From NCBI GenBank assembly GCA_037447655.1, contig JBBHKE010000831.1, forward strand, positions 62,001 to 126,000: a stretch of 64,000 nucleotides of DNA. Reading direction: 5' to 3'. A model generated the notes under the pieces. That model was not told where the DNA came from and did no database searches. It saw nothing but the letters and a program-made list of their open reading frames with translations. The position numbers and the translations under genes were made by a program. Shown piece after piece: positions 31,879 to 43,764 of the stretch; the first letter of the stretch is position 1, and each line of letters begins with the position of its first letter. Source of the stretch: Zygnema cylindricum (lineage: Eukaryota; Streptophyta; Zygnematophyceae; Zygnematales; Zygnemataceae).

Positions 31879-32093
31879 CACCGCCTATCGCTGTTAGCGT
31901 AGAAGTTTTTTAGCGTATAGGAATAATTACCGTTATTAATGCTAATCGGGAATTTAGAAATTTTCAAAAAAATCGTTTACTCTAGTTAGAAATTAGGGTT
32001 TTTTTTAAATAATATAGATAATTTTATATGAGAATTTGAGAAAAAAAAACGAGACCGAATTAGCGTTCAATACGCTAATAGCGATTGGCGGTG
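31879..32093. mobile_element. TA-target MITE (215 bp)
   Basis: CACCGCCTATCGCTGTTAGCG ... CGCTAATAGCGATTGGCGGTG with TA on both sides; ends are inverted over about 21 bp with two mismatches. Non-coding. Nested in the hAT-like element. Confidence 0.8.
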
Positions 32094-32160
32094 TAGTACT
32101 ACTGCCGCTGATGCTAGTAATATTGTAAAAATCTTGTTTGATCATCATTTGACTATATTA

Positions 32161-32920
32161 GGGTGCATCTCCATTTACCAAAGTAAGGGTTTTTTTCTTG
32201 TAAAAATTAGTGCCGTACCGCGTAAGTTTCAACCGTACAAAAAAATAGAATAAATGAGAAGTACATTTTGCGTCATCATCGAATTTAGGATGTACTTCAT
32301 GTTGTCGTCTTGTGTTCTTTGACCCACGACCATGCCAAAAAACGTCATCTTCAAACTTTTTTAAAAAAATTAGGGACGATGTGTTTTAAAACAAAGTATT
32401 TTCGAAAAACAAATAGAAACACGTATTCGCACGTTAAACATTTTTACAGAAATTTGAAACGAATTCAAGCGACGACGAAAGGTATACTATTCGTTATGTT
32501 TTGTCCCTTTGCGTTCACGTACGACGAGGCAAAGTACACAATTTGTTTGGTTTTGTCTGTTTGCGTCTGGTACGGATTTTATTTCGCCAAGGGTCTCAAG
32601 ATTCCGATGCCATTTCACGTCGAGAGGACATGCGACGCAAAGGCAAAGTGAATCTTTTAACTGTGAAAGGGCACAGGTTGGTACGTCTACAATGTCACGA
32701 AAACTCATGCGGCGTCACAACCAGTTACAAAAAATAACGTGCGTCATCACAAATTGTAGACGTTGACAACCGTCACGGGCATTGTTAGGGTATACAATCG
32801 TCACACCCTTAAGTAACTATGTCGTTGTTACACATAGGGGCACTTGAAATCCGGGTCCGCCGGATTAGCGTTAAAAAACGAAGCAATTTTGCTAAGATTC
32901 AAGTACATGTAGACGCACCC
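32161..32920. mobile_element. PIF/Harbinger-like MITE (760 bp)
   Basis: Ends GGGTGCATCTCC and the inverted GGGTGCGTCTAC, flanked by the 3-bp duplication TTA (32158-32160, 32921-32923). GGG ends and TTA/TAA duplications are the marks of PIF/Harbinger-derived MITEs. The small frames inside are not credible genes. Shares a TGTCACGAAAAC-type internal stretch with the copy at 54063. Confidence 0.78.
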
Positions 32921-33256
32921 TTACTGTGATTTTTTCGTTTATAAATATCAAGTTTTGTACGTAAATGCGTTTTAATTATATAAGGCACTAATTTTTAATC
33001 GGTTACATGTTGCGCTGTCTACATTGAAGTTACGTAACAAAATTCACGTCATACGTGGCGTACCGACAATTTTTTTTTTCGATAAAACAATATATCATAT
33101 ATAGCATTAAATTTAAAAAGTACTATATATCGCAAAATATATCGCGATAAAATGTGTTGGCCCTGGTACAATATATTGAGGCCCCTGACCGATCGATAAT
33201 CGATATATAGAATATCGAAATTATCGCAATATGATTTTACCCGATACCTAGCATTA

Positions 33257-36200
33257 TCACTTTGTAATTCGATATGTATGTGATGGTAAGGTGAGGACCA
33301 AGTTTTCTTTTCAGTTTATGTGGATGATTTCATCATGACATTTGATAGTTTATCTCGAAATAAGGTGCGGAAAATGTATTTGCAGCAATAATTTTGCCCT
33401 TTCAAAATTAGCGTTGTGCCCATCACAAACAAAAAAAAACAAAAAAAAAAACAAAGGAAGAAGAGAAGTATGTGAAAAAAACGTTTTGTTAGGCAATCTT
33501 ATGCGTCACCATTTTTTATAGAGGATCAACCCTATATATGTTGGACGAGTCAATTCCGACAACTTCCTTTTTGTGACGGCTAATTAATTTTTTATTTTTT
33601 TAGAATGTTCACTGGCAATTCTAATATCCTGTTTTCATTATTCCCTTGTATGACTCGCGTATTAATGTAAGAGGTCCGCGCTCAATTTCCCGCATTTATT
33701 TCAATCAGCATGCACTCTAGTTAGTGTTACTAATTTGAATTGCGCCGGGTAGTGTACTCAATTTTAAAAGTACGATTTTTTGGAGCGTACGTATTTTTGG
33801 AGCGTTCGAGTTTTTGGAGCGCTCGAACTTTTTCAGGGGATCAAACTCCCAAATTGGACGAATCAGTTTGTGACGTCGATAAAATGTTTTTTGTACGCAT
33901 TTTAGTGTGTCCTGTTTTTCTTTTCTAACAAGCACACGCGTAATGATGTTAAAAAGGTTCTTCCAATCGATGCGCAACCATTGAGCCGTACATTTCACAT
34001 TTTTGCGATTCACGCGTGAGGCAAAACCAGCGCGAAAGACTTTTTGGGAGCCAATGGGAGCCTAGCCTTAGAAATCTGACAGCTATCCTCTAAGATTCTG
34101 TCAGAATTGGAGTGGCAGAAATCATAAACATCTTCCGTACGCCTATTCGGCGCCTAAATCTTCCCGATTCTGTCGGTGGTGGATAAAATATAAAGGATTC
34201 GACTCCACGTGGCAAGTTAAAATTTTCCATAGGAATTCGAGCTGTACGAAAAATCGCGATGAACCGCAAAAAATGACGCGAGAAACCTCTTTAACTGCGA
34301 TAACCGCGGGGAATCCATTTTACCAATCATGTTGTGACACGTGTGAAACTCGAAGGAAATAATGAAATAGTCACGATCTAGGAAAATTCGAAATTGCCCT
34401 TGAATTAAAAAAAAGAAAAGATTTTTGGCGCCACCACTCGGGTTTTGATTCGTCAATATTTACTTCATCACAAAAAAAATCTATAATAAGACTCTCCCAT
34501 AACAGCCGTAAAAAAAAAAAAGTTTTCATATGTTTTTGTCCTTTTCACATTTTTCCTTTTTTTTGTTGCTTTCGACAGCGTTTCAAGCCGTAATTCGTTG
34601 AAAAATTGGACCGTACTTTTCGTACATTCATTTCATCATACGGTTCGTACCATCGATTAACACTGCGGTGTGGTCCGTACATCCAGCATCGTTTGGTTTG
34701 TACAATTGGCTGATCGTGCGTACGATCTGATTTTATTGCCCCGATGGAGCCGAATGCTGATGACATATGTCGTCATACCATAACCGACAAAATATAATAT
34801 TCCGCTGTATGAATTCTTTATTGACAATCTGACATTGATATTTCCGTGTGGTTCGCACTATTCCATGAAAGAATATTATATGGGTTTTCCTCTTTTTTTC
34901 GGGCGGCACCAACCCTCCAGATTATCCGGCAGTCCTACCCAATAATCATACGAGAAAATGTCGCCAAGGCGGAACATTCACGATACAAAAGTACAGTGCA
35001 GTACAGTACGAAAAAGTATAGTACAGTTCTATATGTATGAACTTAATATATACGTATTTTTTTTGGCCGGCGTGTGGACAGGTGTCGTATTCTATAACAT
35101 TAGATATTAATAGTACGATTTTTTTTCCGGGGCCGTGAAAAGTCAAATCTTGACCACTCATGAAAAACCGTTTATTTGTCATTTGTCGTGTAGTGTAGTC
35201 CCTTAGTTCTCACAAATTTGTGCTTACGTCACCAAATTCGACTACATTGGAGATTTGGAGGCTAAGTTTTTACGACTTTTTGTCTTATGCGCGAAGCTCT
35301 AAACAGGATTGGCCGAGTGTCGTCCGAAGAAAGTGAGGAGGGTGAATATAGAATTCGCCAAGAATCATGGCACTCTCAAACCTCTGACAACCCTTCCCGA
35401 GACCCGGCCCGTCTCCTCCTATCCCTTCTCCCCTTCCCTCCTTCCTCTTCCCTCATTCACCCTCTTCCCGGCAATTCCCATCCCTAACTCTTCTACCCCT
35501 GTCCCTCGTCCCTGTTAAGCTATTGGGCGAATCGGTGGATCGGCCGATTCCACGTTTTTTGTTTTTGTTCAGTTAAGACAATTTTGAACATTTTTGTACG
35601 AGGGAGAGTACACGGCTTTACTTTTTTCAGCCCATCACGCGCGTGTAAGGCGTAAAAAACTTCAAGGGGTCTTTGACTTCAACTCTCATTCAATGGGTCC
35701 TCTACAAAAGTCTACATCGTCGTTGTCGTCGTCGTCGTCGCCTCTCCCCCTTTCTTTCCACTACCGCTCCCTCTCCCTCTTTTTGGTATGGAATACAACA
35801 ATATTGGTATGGAATGAAAGAGCTCTAAATGGGTTTATTATATATGCACGTAATTTGATGATAGTTGGAGAGAAGAAGGACAAAAGAACAAAAGCGTAAA
35901 GTTCCAAAATTAATGTTGTCGACGTTGTCACAAGTAGGGCTTGACGTCACAATGTCACAAAAGCCTAAACATTTACAATGTTTCTTGCGTATTAGTGTTC
36001 AATTAATATAAAGCATCAATAATTATTTTGGCACTTAACGCCAAATAGTGTATTACTTAACTTTGTAATGTGTTTGTTGAGCTGGTAGTAACACAATTTC
36101 AAGTGTGAATGGTGTATTCTGATACAGTATTTTACGGTTTGGATTGAGTTACTCTTCAATGTTAGGGTAAAACTTTATACTTTTAGTTAGGTCTACTTCC

Positions 36201-37724
36201 GATGACTACCAGCTATATAAATTTAATGGACATATGAATTGTACTTTCTTTTTTAATGTTGTAATTGTCACGTGGATGTTTGAGAATAGGCAAACTTTTA
36301 ATGACGCAAATTTTTCGCGAATAGAATATACAGTGGCTAACACTAATTGAGAAGTTCCCAAATTAGCGTAGATGTTGTTTTAATGTCAATAATACCAATT
36401 TGTAGAAGGGGAACAGAAAGATCGTTCCTGGACTAATATTGTTACCGTCGACATATATGTTAAAATATAGTATTACTTTACAATAGTATTCTCTCCTATA
36501 TAGTATGATATTGTATACAGTCTACCATATGTCATATCACGTACAACAATACTTCACGTACTATTTAGTATGGAAGTATGGAACTTCAATTAGGATTGCA
36601 CAACACTTACGCGCGAAAAAAGTAGTACCACTGAAACGCTACAAAAATCACTAAACACCATTTTAGTTATCGCAATCATTTTTAATAAGCATATGGTACC
36701 GCTTTATCAACAAAATATCGCAAAAATATCTTACCGATTTGTCGATTATCATTAGGTCAGAAAAAGGTACGTGTCTGACTATCGGTAAAAGGCTACCGAT
36801 ACACGCCACTAATAATTCACCATTTTGGGACAAAAAAGGCCTCGACAAACTTTTTGTTATTAATGCTTATAACGATAGGCCTTGTAATTGAGAGAACCAA
36901 AAGAAAAGAACGGTTTTATTTGGGTTCACCGCCGATGAGGGCCAAAGGCTAACCCTATATTCGTTAGTGTTGGTCCCGTACCGTACCATTGAAAAGGTAC
37001 CGTACCATTCAGATACGGGACATGAACACCAAGATCACATTTTGCACCACAAAGGGGAGTCACACACACTCAAACACACATCACATAGAAAGCTCATTTC
37101 TGGAAGGTCCACAACACATCACATGCTCGCAAATGAACAATTCTTCCACGAATTCTCATTATAATCATGAAAAATGTGTCCAATAACATCGAGTTTTTTA
37201 CTGATTGATTTTGCCACCTGCGTGACTTATTTGAAAGCTAAAACGCCTTACCTTCCAGTCTACACTAAAAGTGTTTCATACACAAAAAAAAACTGTTTTT
37301 TTTCTCAACCTAAAACCTGGTTGCTTAGCTTTGGTTTTCAAAAGTAAGAGGGCTCACTTATAAGTCAGGTGAAAGCTTGTCACACTTGAACCCTTGGCCG
37401 CCTCATTAGTCGCATTGGTTTTCCTCAATTATTCAATACAATTTTGACAAAGATATGAACTTTACTAACATAAAATGTTATTTCCCAGAATATACTATTT
37501 CCCAACACATGGAATACAAGCTATTTACAAACGAACATACTTTCCACTAACTGCCGAAGTGAATCCTATCAGTCCAATGTGTTGTGCGATTAAGAAAGAA
37601 ATAGTTGAATTTATGGGAACTCAAGAAATCCTTTTTCTTCACCATAAAGGGTCACATTGTTGACAACAATGTCCAAAATGTCGAAAACAATTGTGATCAT
37701 TCTCTCAAATTTGAGTGAGGATAC
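33257..37724. other. intergenic, AT-rich, no gene recognised
   Basis: No frame with credible coding character on either strand. It contains a partial PIF-type MITE (about 35590-35980, matching 54380-54790), a pyrimidine-rich tract (35400-35520), a short GTCGTC repeat (35720-35745), and a partial hAT-like end (about 36770-36815, ACCGATACACGCCACTA). A direct repeat around GGTACCGTACCATT occurs at 36975-37010. The short frames at 33717-34013 and 34545-34766 look like chance frames. Confidence 0.4.
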
Positions 37725-39211
37725 TTAAGAAGTGACCAAGGATTCGTGAATATAAGCGAGTTCGTAACAATTTTGAGTCACGGTATTTGGTTCCACGTGA
37801 AATAATCGATAACCCAATTCTTCCATGATAGAAAATAGCTTAAAAGATATATCGAAACTATACAATCTGCATCCCAGCAACACCACCAGCTCTAGTATTG
37901 AGAAAACGGAGGAAGGAGGGAGGGAGGGAAGGAGAAGGGAGGAGGGAGGAGGGAGGAGAGAGGAGGGAGGAGAAAGGAGGGAGCAGGGAGGAGGGAGCAG
38001 GGAGGAGGGAGCAGGGAGGAGGGAGAAGGGAGAAGGAAGGAGGGAGGAGGGAGCAGGGAGGAGGGAGCAGGGAGCAGGGAGGAGGGAGGAGGGAGGAGCA
38101 CATGATATAAGAATTCTAGAGGTTTCTGAGTTATGATTCCGATTGGTCCTTTTTTGTGAATCATAGAAAAAGGAAAAACTAACCAGAATGCTGAAAAACT
38201 CGCGCAAAAAAAAAATAAGGGTTCAAGTGAACCTCAGTCGAAAAATATGTACGAGATACACAAATGAAAAAGAAAACACAAAAAAATACGTACCCGTGAA
38301 CTTCTACTAATACTTGACCAAAAAGCGCTTTTTTGCGCCCGAAACTATGAAGAATTTGCCAAAACACCGCACTTTCACAACCCTCACAATCGATTTTGAA
38401 AATATCGATAAAGTCATGGTTGAGAGACTTCATTATTTGATTGACATTCTTGAAGGTCGATCCTTTCGCAAGTTTTTTACGAATTTGGGCAGCTTCTTTT
38501 TTGGGATCACTTAGACCAGAAAGCCCAATATTATAGAACTCCATATAAGGAAGGGACATCACTTCTCTCATCTCAGTAGAATTGAGAGTTGGGTCAAATA
38601 CATGGGATTTCACTTTTAGTTTATCAAAAACCGACTTTTCGAAAGAAGTTTCACCTTGGGATCCAATACTGCAAAAAACACAATTGTACCTTGTCATCAA
38701 AACATGAAAAAAGGACAAAGTTGACAAAAATAGGATATTGACAAACATGAAAAAATGGGATTCTTACAAACGAGAAAAAAATTAGGATTTGGGTGAATAT
38801 GAAAAAGCTAAAACACGGTTTTGGCATTGTAAAATAAATATGAAGTTGACAAAAAGGGAAAAAAACAGGATTTCTATTGCACCACTTTACATATTAGAGT
38901 TAACATTTTTTCGTTCAATCAAAGAAGTTTATATCCAGTTTATTTTTCCTGAAGGACCAACGGTTCGATTTTGTGATGCTGGGATTAAAAAAAAAATAAA
39001 AAAAATCGGACCTAGAATGCCCAAAAAACTGCAACACTAATATTTGACAAAGCAAAAAAAGACAAACAACAAAAAACAAACAAGGAAAGACCTTCTTTTT
39101 CCCCAAGTGTGAGGGAGAAACACAAAAAAACTCATGAGAAACAACGATATTAATTTACCTGTAGACAATGGGCTCTTTATGTCGAAAAGTCGATTCTATT
39201 AGACAAACCCA
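37725..39211 (-). CDS. Methyltransf_22-type methyltransferase, C-terminal exons
   Basis: Minus-strand spliced gene; upstream exons unresolved. Exons by GT/AG and phase: 39211-39159 (53 nt), 38668-38294 (375 nt), 37866-37725 (stop at 37725). Joins are phase-compatible (AG+T = Ser, GG+A = Gly). The product has WVC near the start, VYSIGSQGETSFE (SAM-binding glycine loop), HVFDPT (acidic ribose-binding position), FYNIGLSG, then DIFKIDCEGCE, the metal/SAM-proximal motif shared by FkbM and METTL24-like enzymes. The tail has VLVEVH and GYRLFHVEPNT before ELAYIHE. This order is that of SAM-dependent methyltransferases of the Methyltransf_22 group, many of them type II membrane proteins; no N-terminal anchor can be assigned here. 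The substrate cannot be predicted. Exon 375 nt is longer than usual but fully open. An intergenic LTR-rich background makes this one of only two credible host genes. Confidence 0.8.
37908..38098. repeat. GGGAGGA/GGGAGCA microsatellite in an intron
   Basis: About 190 bp of purine-only 7-bp-type repeats (GGAGGGA, GCAGGGA) on the plus strand, lying inside the last intron of the methyltransferase gene (37867-38293). Because the period is near 7, all frames stay open and give artificial proline/leucine/serine-rich or glutamate/arginine-rich frames. Purine strands of this kind can form triplex or G-rich structures. Confidence 0.9.
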
Positions 39212-39396
39212 CTACAAAAAAAAGTCAAAGATAACAAGTCAACCAACTATAAGAGAAGGACACCATAAAGAACATGAATTTGGGTTATTTCCATTGATGT
39301 TTTCAATGCTCAACAATGTTCCATCTTACTTTTGGGTAAAATTCCCATTACACTGAGTGACATATTGTTTACTAAAATACCTGGTTCTATCTCTGT

Positions 39397-39475
39397 TACG
39401 GACATTTTTCCGTGCTAAAACTTGAAGTAGTGAGATATTGTTCAAACGGTTCCTTCCCAAGAAGTTGGGAGTAAA
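39397..39475 (-). CDS. possible upstream exon of the methyltransferase gene
   Basis: The minus strand after an AG at about 39476 reads IYSQLLGKEPFEQYL and on to TEKCP, with a GTAACA that could be a donor at about 39398. A short region with a Cys before the WVC segment would suit the family, but the phase (2) does not join to the next exon (phase 0), so a further small exon or a different donor would be needed. Tentative. Confidence 0.3.
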
Positions 39476-39649
39476 TCTGAACCGTTGGTGAAAAAATTAT
39501 CGATCCTTCGAGCACAAATTCGAGTTGAAGTTCGAGTTGAAGTAGCGGTAAATGACAACCTACCTCGAGGAGGTACATTTTCAACAACTATCCCAACCAG
39601 AATTCGACACGTGGAGGATTTTGAAAATATGTCAACGATGAGAACCAAT

Positions 39650-41962
39650 AACGTTAATTGACTTGGATATTACACTTTTTATGGTGACACTATGTAACGC
39701 TGCCCAAATTGACATGGGTCGAAAAATTTCGAGCGTCAAAGTTTCTAACAATACAAGTTTCACCTCATGGTCAAATCCGACAGTCGTACCCTTTGGGTCA
39801 TTCTCATTTTACAGTAATGTTCAGGTGTAACAATAAAATAATCTATGTGGATCATATTTGTAGGTTCTCGAACATAAGGTTTGCGTTCACTTTTTGCCGT
39901 TGTGGAATTGCGAATGCTTACCACAAGTACAAATAGTGTTTTACTACAAAAGTTTCACTATGAAAATCTCACGGAAACATTTAGCAATTATTGTGATTTT
40001 TACTGCGCACGTAGTACTATTTTCGTTTATTCCAAAAACTTCAATGGAAACTCATCTTTACAAGACAATTGTTACCGACCACCTTTATTTTTTGGCCAAT
40101 ATAAATATAAAAGCCCTTTATACTCTTCACTCACTTTGCCTCCTTCGGCCCAATGTCCGAGACGTACTTCACGTGGACAAGGATAGGGAGGAACTAAAAA
40201 ATAGTTTTTGAGAAGATGTATATGGTTGCCTTGTTTTGCACGACTTTCATGTACTTTCTCTAAAGCTGGCCACAACTTCCGTCTCTTTCGAATGTTTTCC
40301 TGTCATCCACAGAAAGGAAAAGCAACAAAGGACAAAGTTAAGCAGAAATGTCCTTTCAATAACCAATATTAATGTGGATTGGGTTATCGGGACCATTATC
40401 TTATCATTGCCAACCACACTAATGTTTGTACTACCCTCCCAAATTACGTACATTCCGGCCTAATTCATATTTTATACCAAACAGATATATATATATATTA
40501 ATTACCCTAAAACAACAAATAAATGAACTTAGTGCAGGTTAATTATTGTAAACCGCCCGGGAACCGGACACCAAACCGTAAAACATTGACATTGAATTTC
40601 ACATTCAATTTTAATTTTAAATTAAAATTTTAAATTTCGTACGTGGGCTAGGACAAGAAGTAAAATGGGTTGAAAAAAAGAGGAAAGAGATTTCCTTTGG
40701 CGAATAATATCCTGACTTATTTACGAGCCAAATGGCTAAAAAATGCTTTAAAAAACCGATTTCAAGCTCAGATATTTTTGTTGCTTACTTTTAATATATG
40801 TATTTTTCCCATGTTTATCGAACAATTTATCTATACATTTGTAAATTAACCCTTTTCTTCGTGGGTGTGGACATGACAAGAAATTGGAAAAACTTAAAAA
40901 AATCTCTCCCACAATTAGTGTAGTCCACATTATTAATCATTCAAGTCTATCTTATAAAGTTTAAAAAACGAATTAGCTAACGACGTGAAACACAAAACAG
41001 GAACAAGAGTGAAACCCACGATATACCCTAGTTCAAAAAAGAATGCACCACAATTAGTGTGGATTAGTCAATTTACAACACTTTGCAATAAAGACTTTTC
41101 CTAAAAGAATCCACACTAATTTTGGTGAAGGATGGCTTGTGAGTTCGGGGAAATCGTTCATCGGTTGTAATTCTAGTCGTTTTTTTTTTTTCCTCCTTTT
41201 TAGTTTAATTTCCGTAAAATATTGCAAAGTAATATTGTGGGTATTGTTTTTTTTTTTTTTTTTTAAAAGCCATATAATTTTTTATATTTTTTTAAAGGAC
41301 TCCATAACGAAGAATATTTCTCAAAAATAAAACAAGTTATACGTTGGTTCTACCACGATAACAAATTCATGGGATCGTATATTATATTATAATTATATAT
41401 AACAATGAATAAATATATATATAATAATATTAGATTATTATATTCATTATTAATATATTATTCGAATATTGGGAACGAAACCCAATTTAACGAGTAAACT
41501 GCGGTATTAAAAACGCTCGAAAAGTACGAAAAATAATTGTACGGTCATGTACGAAATCGCGATATTGATAACGATCGATAACCATATATCGCACTATCGC
41601 GTTTCGACAAAAAAAAAAATATTCGTTTCCTTTTTAGCATAGAGGTTTCATTCGTAGTATGCGCACGGTAAAAAACTTTGAAAAAGAATGCATATGCGCA
41701 TTATTCAAAATTTCAGATTTTTTAAAATGCGTTGACCTACTTTGACTTTATTATAAAATAAAAATACGAAAAATTTCATCAAAAGTACTACTACAACTTA
41801 GGGTATGTGCCCATGTATTAAAGTACCGGGTTTTTTATTAGCACAAAGGAGAGTACTCCCTATTTTTTTCATTGCCCATCACGCGCATGTACGTAAAAAC
41901 ATTGCAGTTAATCAAATTTAACTCAAAAAAAAGTTTACATGAACATTGGTACTGTTTAACTA
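39650..41962. other. intergenic, no gene recognised
   Basis: AT-rich. A T-rich stretch (41175-41300) and an ATAT-rich stretch (41380-41460) stand out. Around 41803 a PIF-type end (TTAGGGTATGTGCCCATG) starts a copy related to 54063 that is lost at about 41950, next to the TA-target MITE. A short plus frame at 39960 beginning MKISRKHLAIIVIFTAHVV looks like a membrane anchor but has no supporting context. Confidence 0.4.
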
Positions 41963-42545
41963 CACCGTCGATCGTATTTAGCGTGTTGAACTCTAATTCA
42001 GCGCCCCTAAATTTTTAGGGTTTTCCCTAAAATAGGGTAAATGATACTAATTTTTCCTGTACGCTAATTACGAGATGAACAATTAGTGTACACCATTTTA
42101 ATTTATGTATTTTTTATTAGTGAGGAGTACGGAACGTGTTGGTGCGTATAAAAATGTACTTTCTAATTATACAAGTACGGATTTTTTAATAAAATATTTG
42201 CTATCACACGAAATTCGGTGTACGAATTAAAAGATTTCGTACTTGTACCTGTTTTAGTGTCATTTATTTGTCGCGTGCTGCCTTAAAAACCCTAAAAACC
42301 GAAATTAGAGTTAGGAATTAATTAGAGTGAAAGTATGCGACAGTGTACGAATTGTCAGAATTTGTACTTTCACTTAAATTACTGTGAATATCCTCTCGAC
42401 AAATCAGCTGTACCCATATTGGCGTTCGTTGAAAAATTAGTGTATACCTTTTTTTTCGAAATTTTTCTAAGTCAAAATTAGTGTACATGACACTAAATTA
42501 TTGTACACACTAATAATTTCTACACGCTAAATACGATCGACGGTG
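41963..42545. mobile_element. TA-target MITE, complete reference copy (583 bp)
   Basis: CACCGTCGATCGTATTTAGCG ... CGCTAAATACGATCGACGGTG, a perfect inverted repeat of about 21 bp, with TA on both sides. It serves as the uninterrupted reference for the multiply interrupted copy at 52540-55613. A further element of the group begins at 42548 and is cut by the assembly gap. Confidence 0.85.
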
Positions 42546-42565
42546 TACACCGCGCATCGTTATTA

Positions 42566-42575
42566 NNNNNNNNNN
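42566..42575. other. assembly gap
   Basis: Ten N. Sequence on the two sides is unrelated (MITE end, then chromovirus), so an unknown length may be missing, including the 5' part of the gypsy element. Confidence 0.99.
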
Positions 42576-42720
42576 CTCCATTATGTACTTCGCACAGCAT
42601 GGTAGCCTTAAAGGGTTACGGCTGCGTATTGGAGCCCCATGCTACCCATTACCTATTCCTTGAAGGTAGCTGGTTAACATGGCTGACTACTAGTAAATCA
42701 TGGTGTTCTCCTTTGGCCTA

Positions 42721-42762
42721 TGCTTCCAGTGCGGTTCTCCAGATCATATGGCTCGAGAGTGT
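42721..42762 (+). pseudogene. gypsy Gag zinc knuckle
   Basis: CFQCGSPDHMAREC, a complete CX2CX4HX4C knuckle followed by a Lys/Arg-rich stretch. The frame runs from about 42700 into the protease with one TGA at 42854. The Gag sequence upstream is not present. Confidence 0.8.
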
Positions 42763-42873
42763 CCAAAACGGAAAGGTCCCAAAAAGGGAAAACTTACCGT
42801 TATGAGGTTAGCCGGTGAAGGAGGAGACCCTTTGATATTTCGGGGTCAAATATGAGTAAGTGCAGCTAACTTC

Positions 42874-43764
42874 ATGGTGGACTCCGGAGCATCGGGGAAC
42901 TTCATTAACGAGGCGACGGTGAAAAGGTTGAAACTTCCTCTTGTGGTACTAAATGATCATCAGTCGGTACAATTGGCCGACGGAAGTTCCTTATCCATTA
43001 CCCATCGTACCCCGAGGTTATGCGTCGGCATTGGGAAATTCCGATGGTACGACACGCTTCATGTATTACCTCTTGGGGACCATGAGGTAATCTTGGGGAA
43101 ACCGTGGCTGCAAAAATGGAATCCGACAATTGATTGGAGAAGTGGCGCCATGAGAGTGAAGAAAGGTGAAGAAGAGTTCGAGGTAAAAGCGGGAGCGGCT
43201 GGTAAGGGAGCGGAAGAGGGACGCCTGCTTTCGGCCTTACAGCTTAAGAGGGCACTCAAGAAAGGGGAAACGATTGGTATGGCGGTCGTCCAGCCAATGG
43301 AGGAGGCGAAGGAGGAGATCCCGGAAGAATGGAAGAAGAAGGACCCCGACTTCGACTCCAAAGAAAGTGATGACATTGGAAAGACTTCCGAAGAGGCCCC
43401 GGAAGTCGTGACAAAACTTCTCGAGGAGTACGCAGATGTATTTCCCCCGAAGCTCCCCGAAGGATTACCTCCGAAGCGCGAAGTAGACCATAGAATAGAG
43501 CTTGTTCTTGGAGCAGTACCCCCGGCTAATCGGATGTACAAGATGAGCTACACCGAGTTGGACGAATTGAAAAAGCAACTCGCGGAGTTGGTCGAAGCAG
43601 GAGCAATCGAACCAAGCAAGTCACTGTATGGAGCCCCCGTTCTCTTTGTGAACAAGAAAGATGGAGGTTTCCGTATGTGTGTAGACTACCGAGCGCTGAA
43701 CAAGTTAAAGGTGAAGAATGCGTACCCCCTACCGAGGATAGACGAATTGTTGGATCGACTTTGA
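42874..43764 (+). pseudogene. gypsy protease and RT N-terminus
   Basis: A 296-codon frame: aspartic protease with [10 protein letters not shown] at its start and the second conserved stretch [13 protein letters not shown], then an acidic linker, then the RT start ([41 protein letters not shown]). A TGA at 43762 interrupts exactly in front of the [10 protein letters not shown] motif, where relatives have one more codon, so a single-base change could have made it. Confidence 0.85.

Larger units (their letters stand above)
31516..33256. mobile_element. hAT-like element interrupted by two MITEs
   Basis: Ends TAGTGTTTGGTATCG and CGATACCTAGCATTA form an imperfect inverted repeat (11 of 15). Subterminal sequence is rich in CGATATAT. 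Without the inserts at 31879-32093 and 32161-32920 it is about 0.76 kb. Related ends occur at 57458. Low-complexity ATCGATAT sequence in this family may itself form hairpins. Confidence 0.5.

Noticed and set aside
32310-32766. Overlapping frames in 32.3-32.8 kb
   Set aside because: All lie inside a 760-bp PIF-like MITE with clear ends and target duplication; non-autonomous elements of this size do not encode proteins.
33717-34013. 98-codon minus-strand frame rich in Lys/Arg/Asn
   Set aside because: Composition follows the AT-rich background and contains repeated words from the DNA (GGAGCGTACG-type repeats); no family resemblance.
37825-38136. Plus-strand Glu/Arg/Gly-rich frames
   Set aside because: Same microsatellite read on the other strand; no start context, no conserved residue pattern.
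37725-38207. Long minus-strand frame with Ser/Leu/Pro repeats
   Set aside because: The repeats are the translation of a purine/pyrimidine microsatellite in an intron. Only the last 46 codons are real coding sequence, reached by a splice at 37867.
39894-40211. Plus-strand frame with a membrane-anchor-like start (MKISRKHLAII...)
   Set aside because: No recognisable domain, no splice partner, and opposite in strand to the adjacent gene. A hydrophobic stretch is expected by chance in AT-rich DNA.
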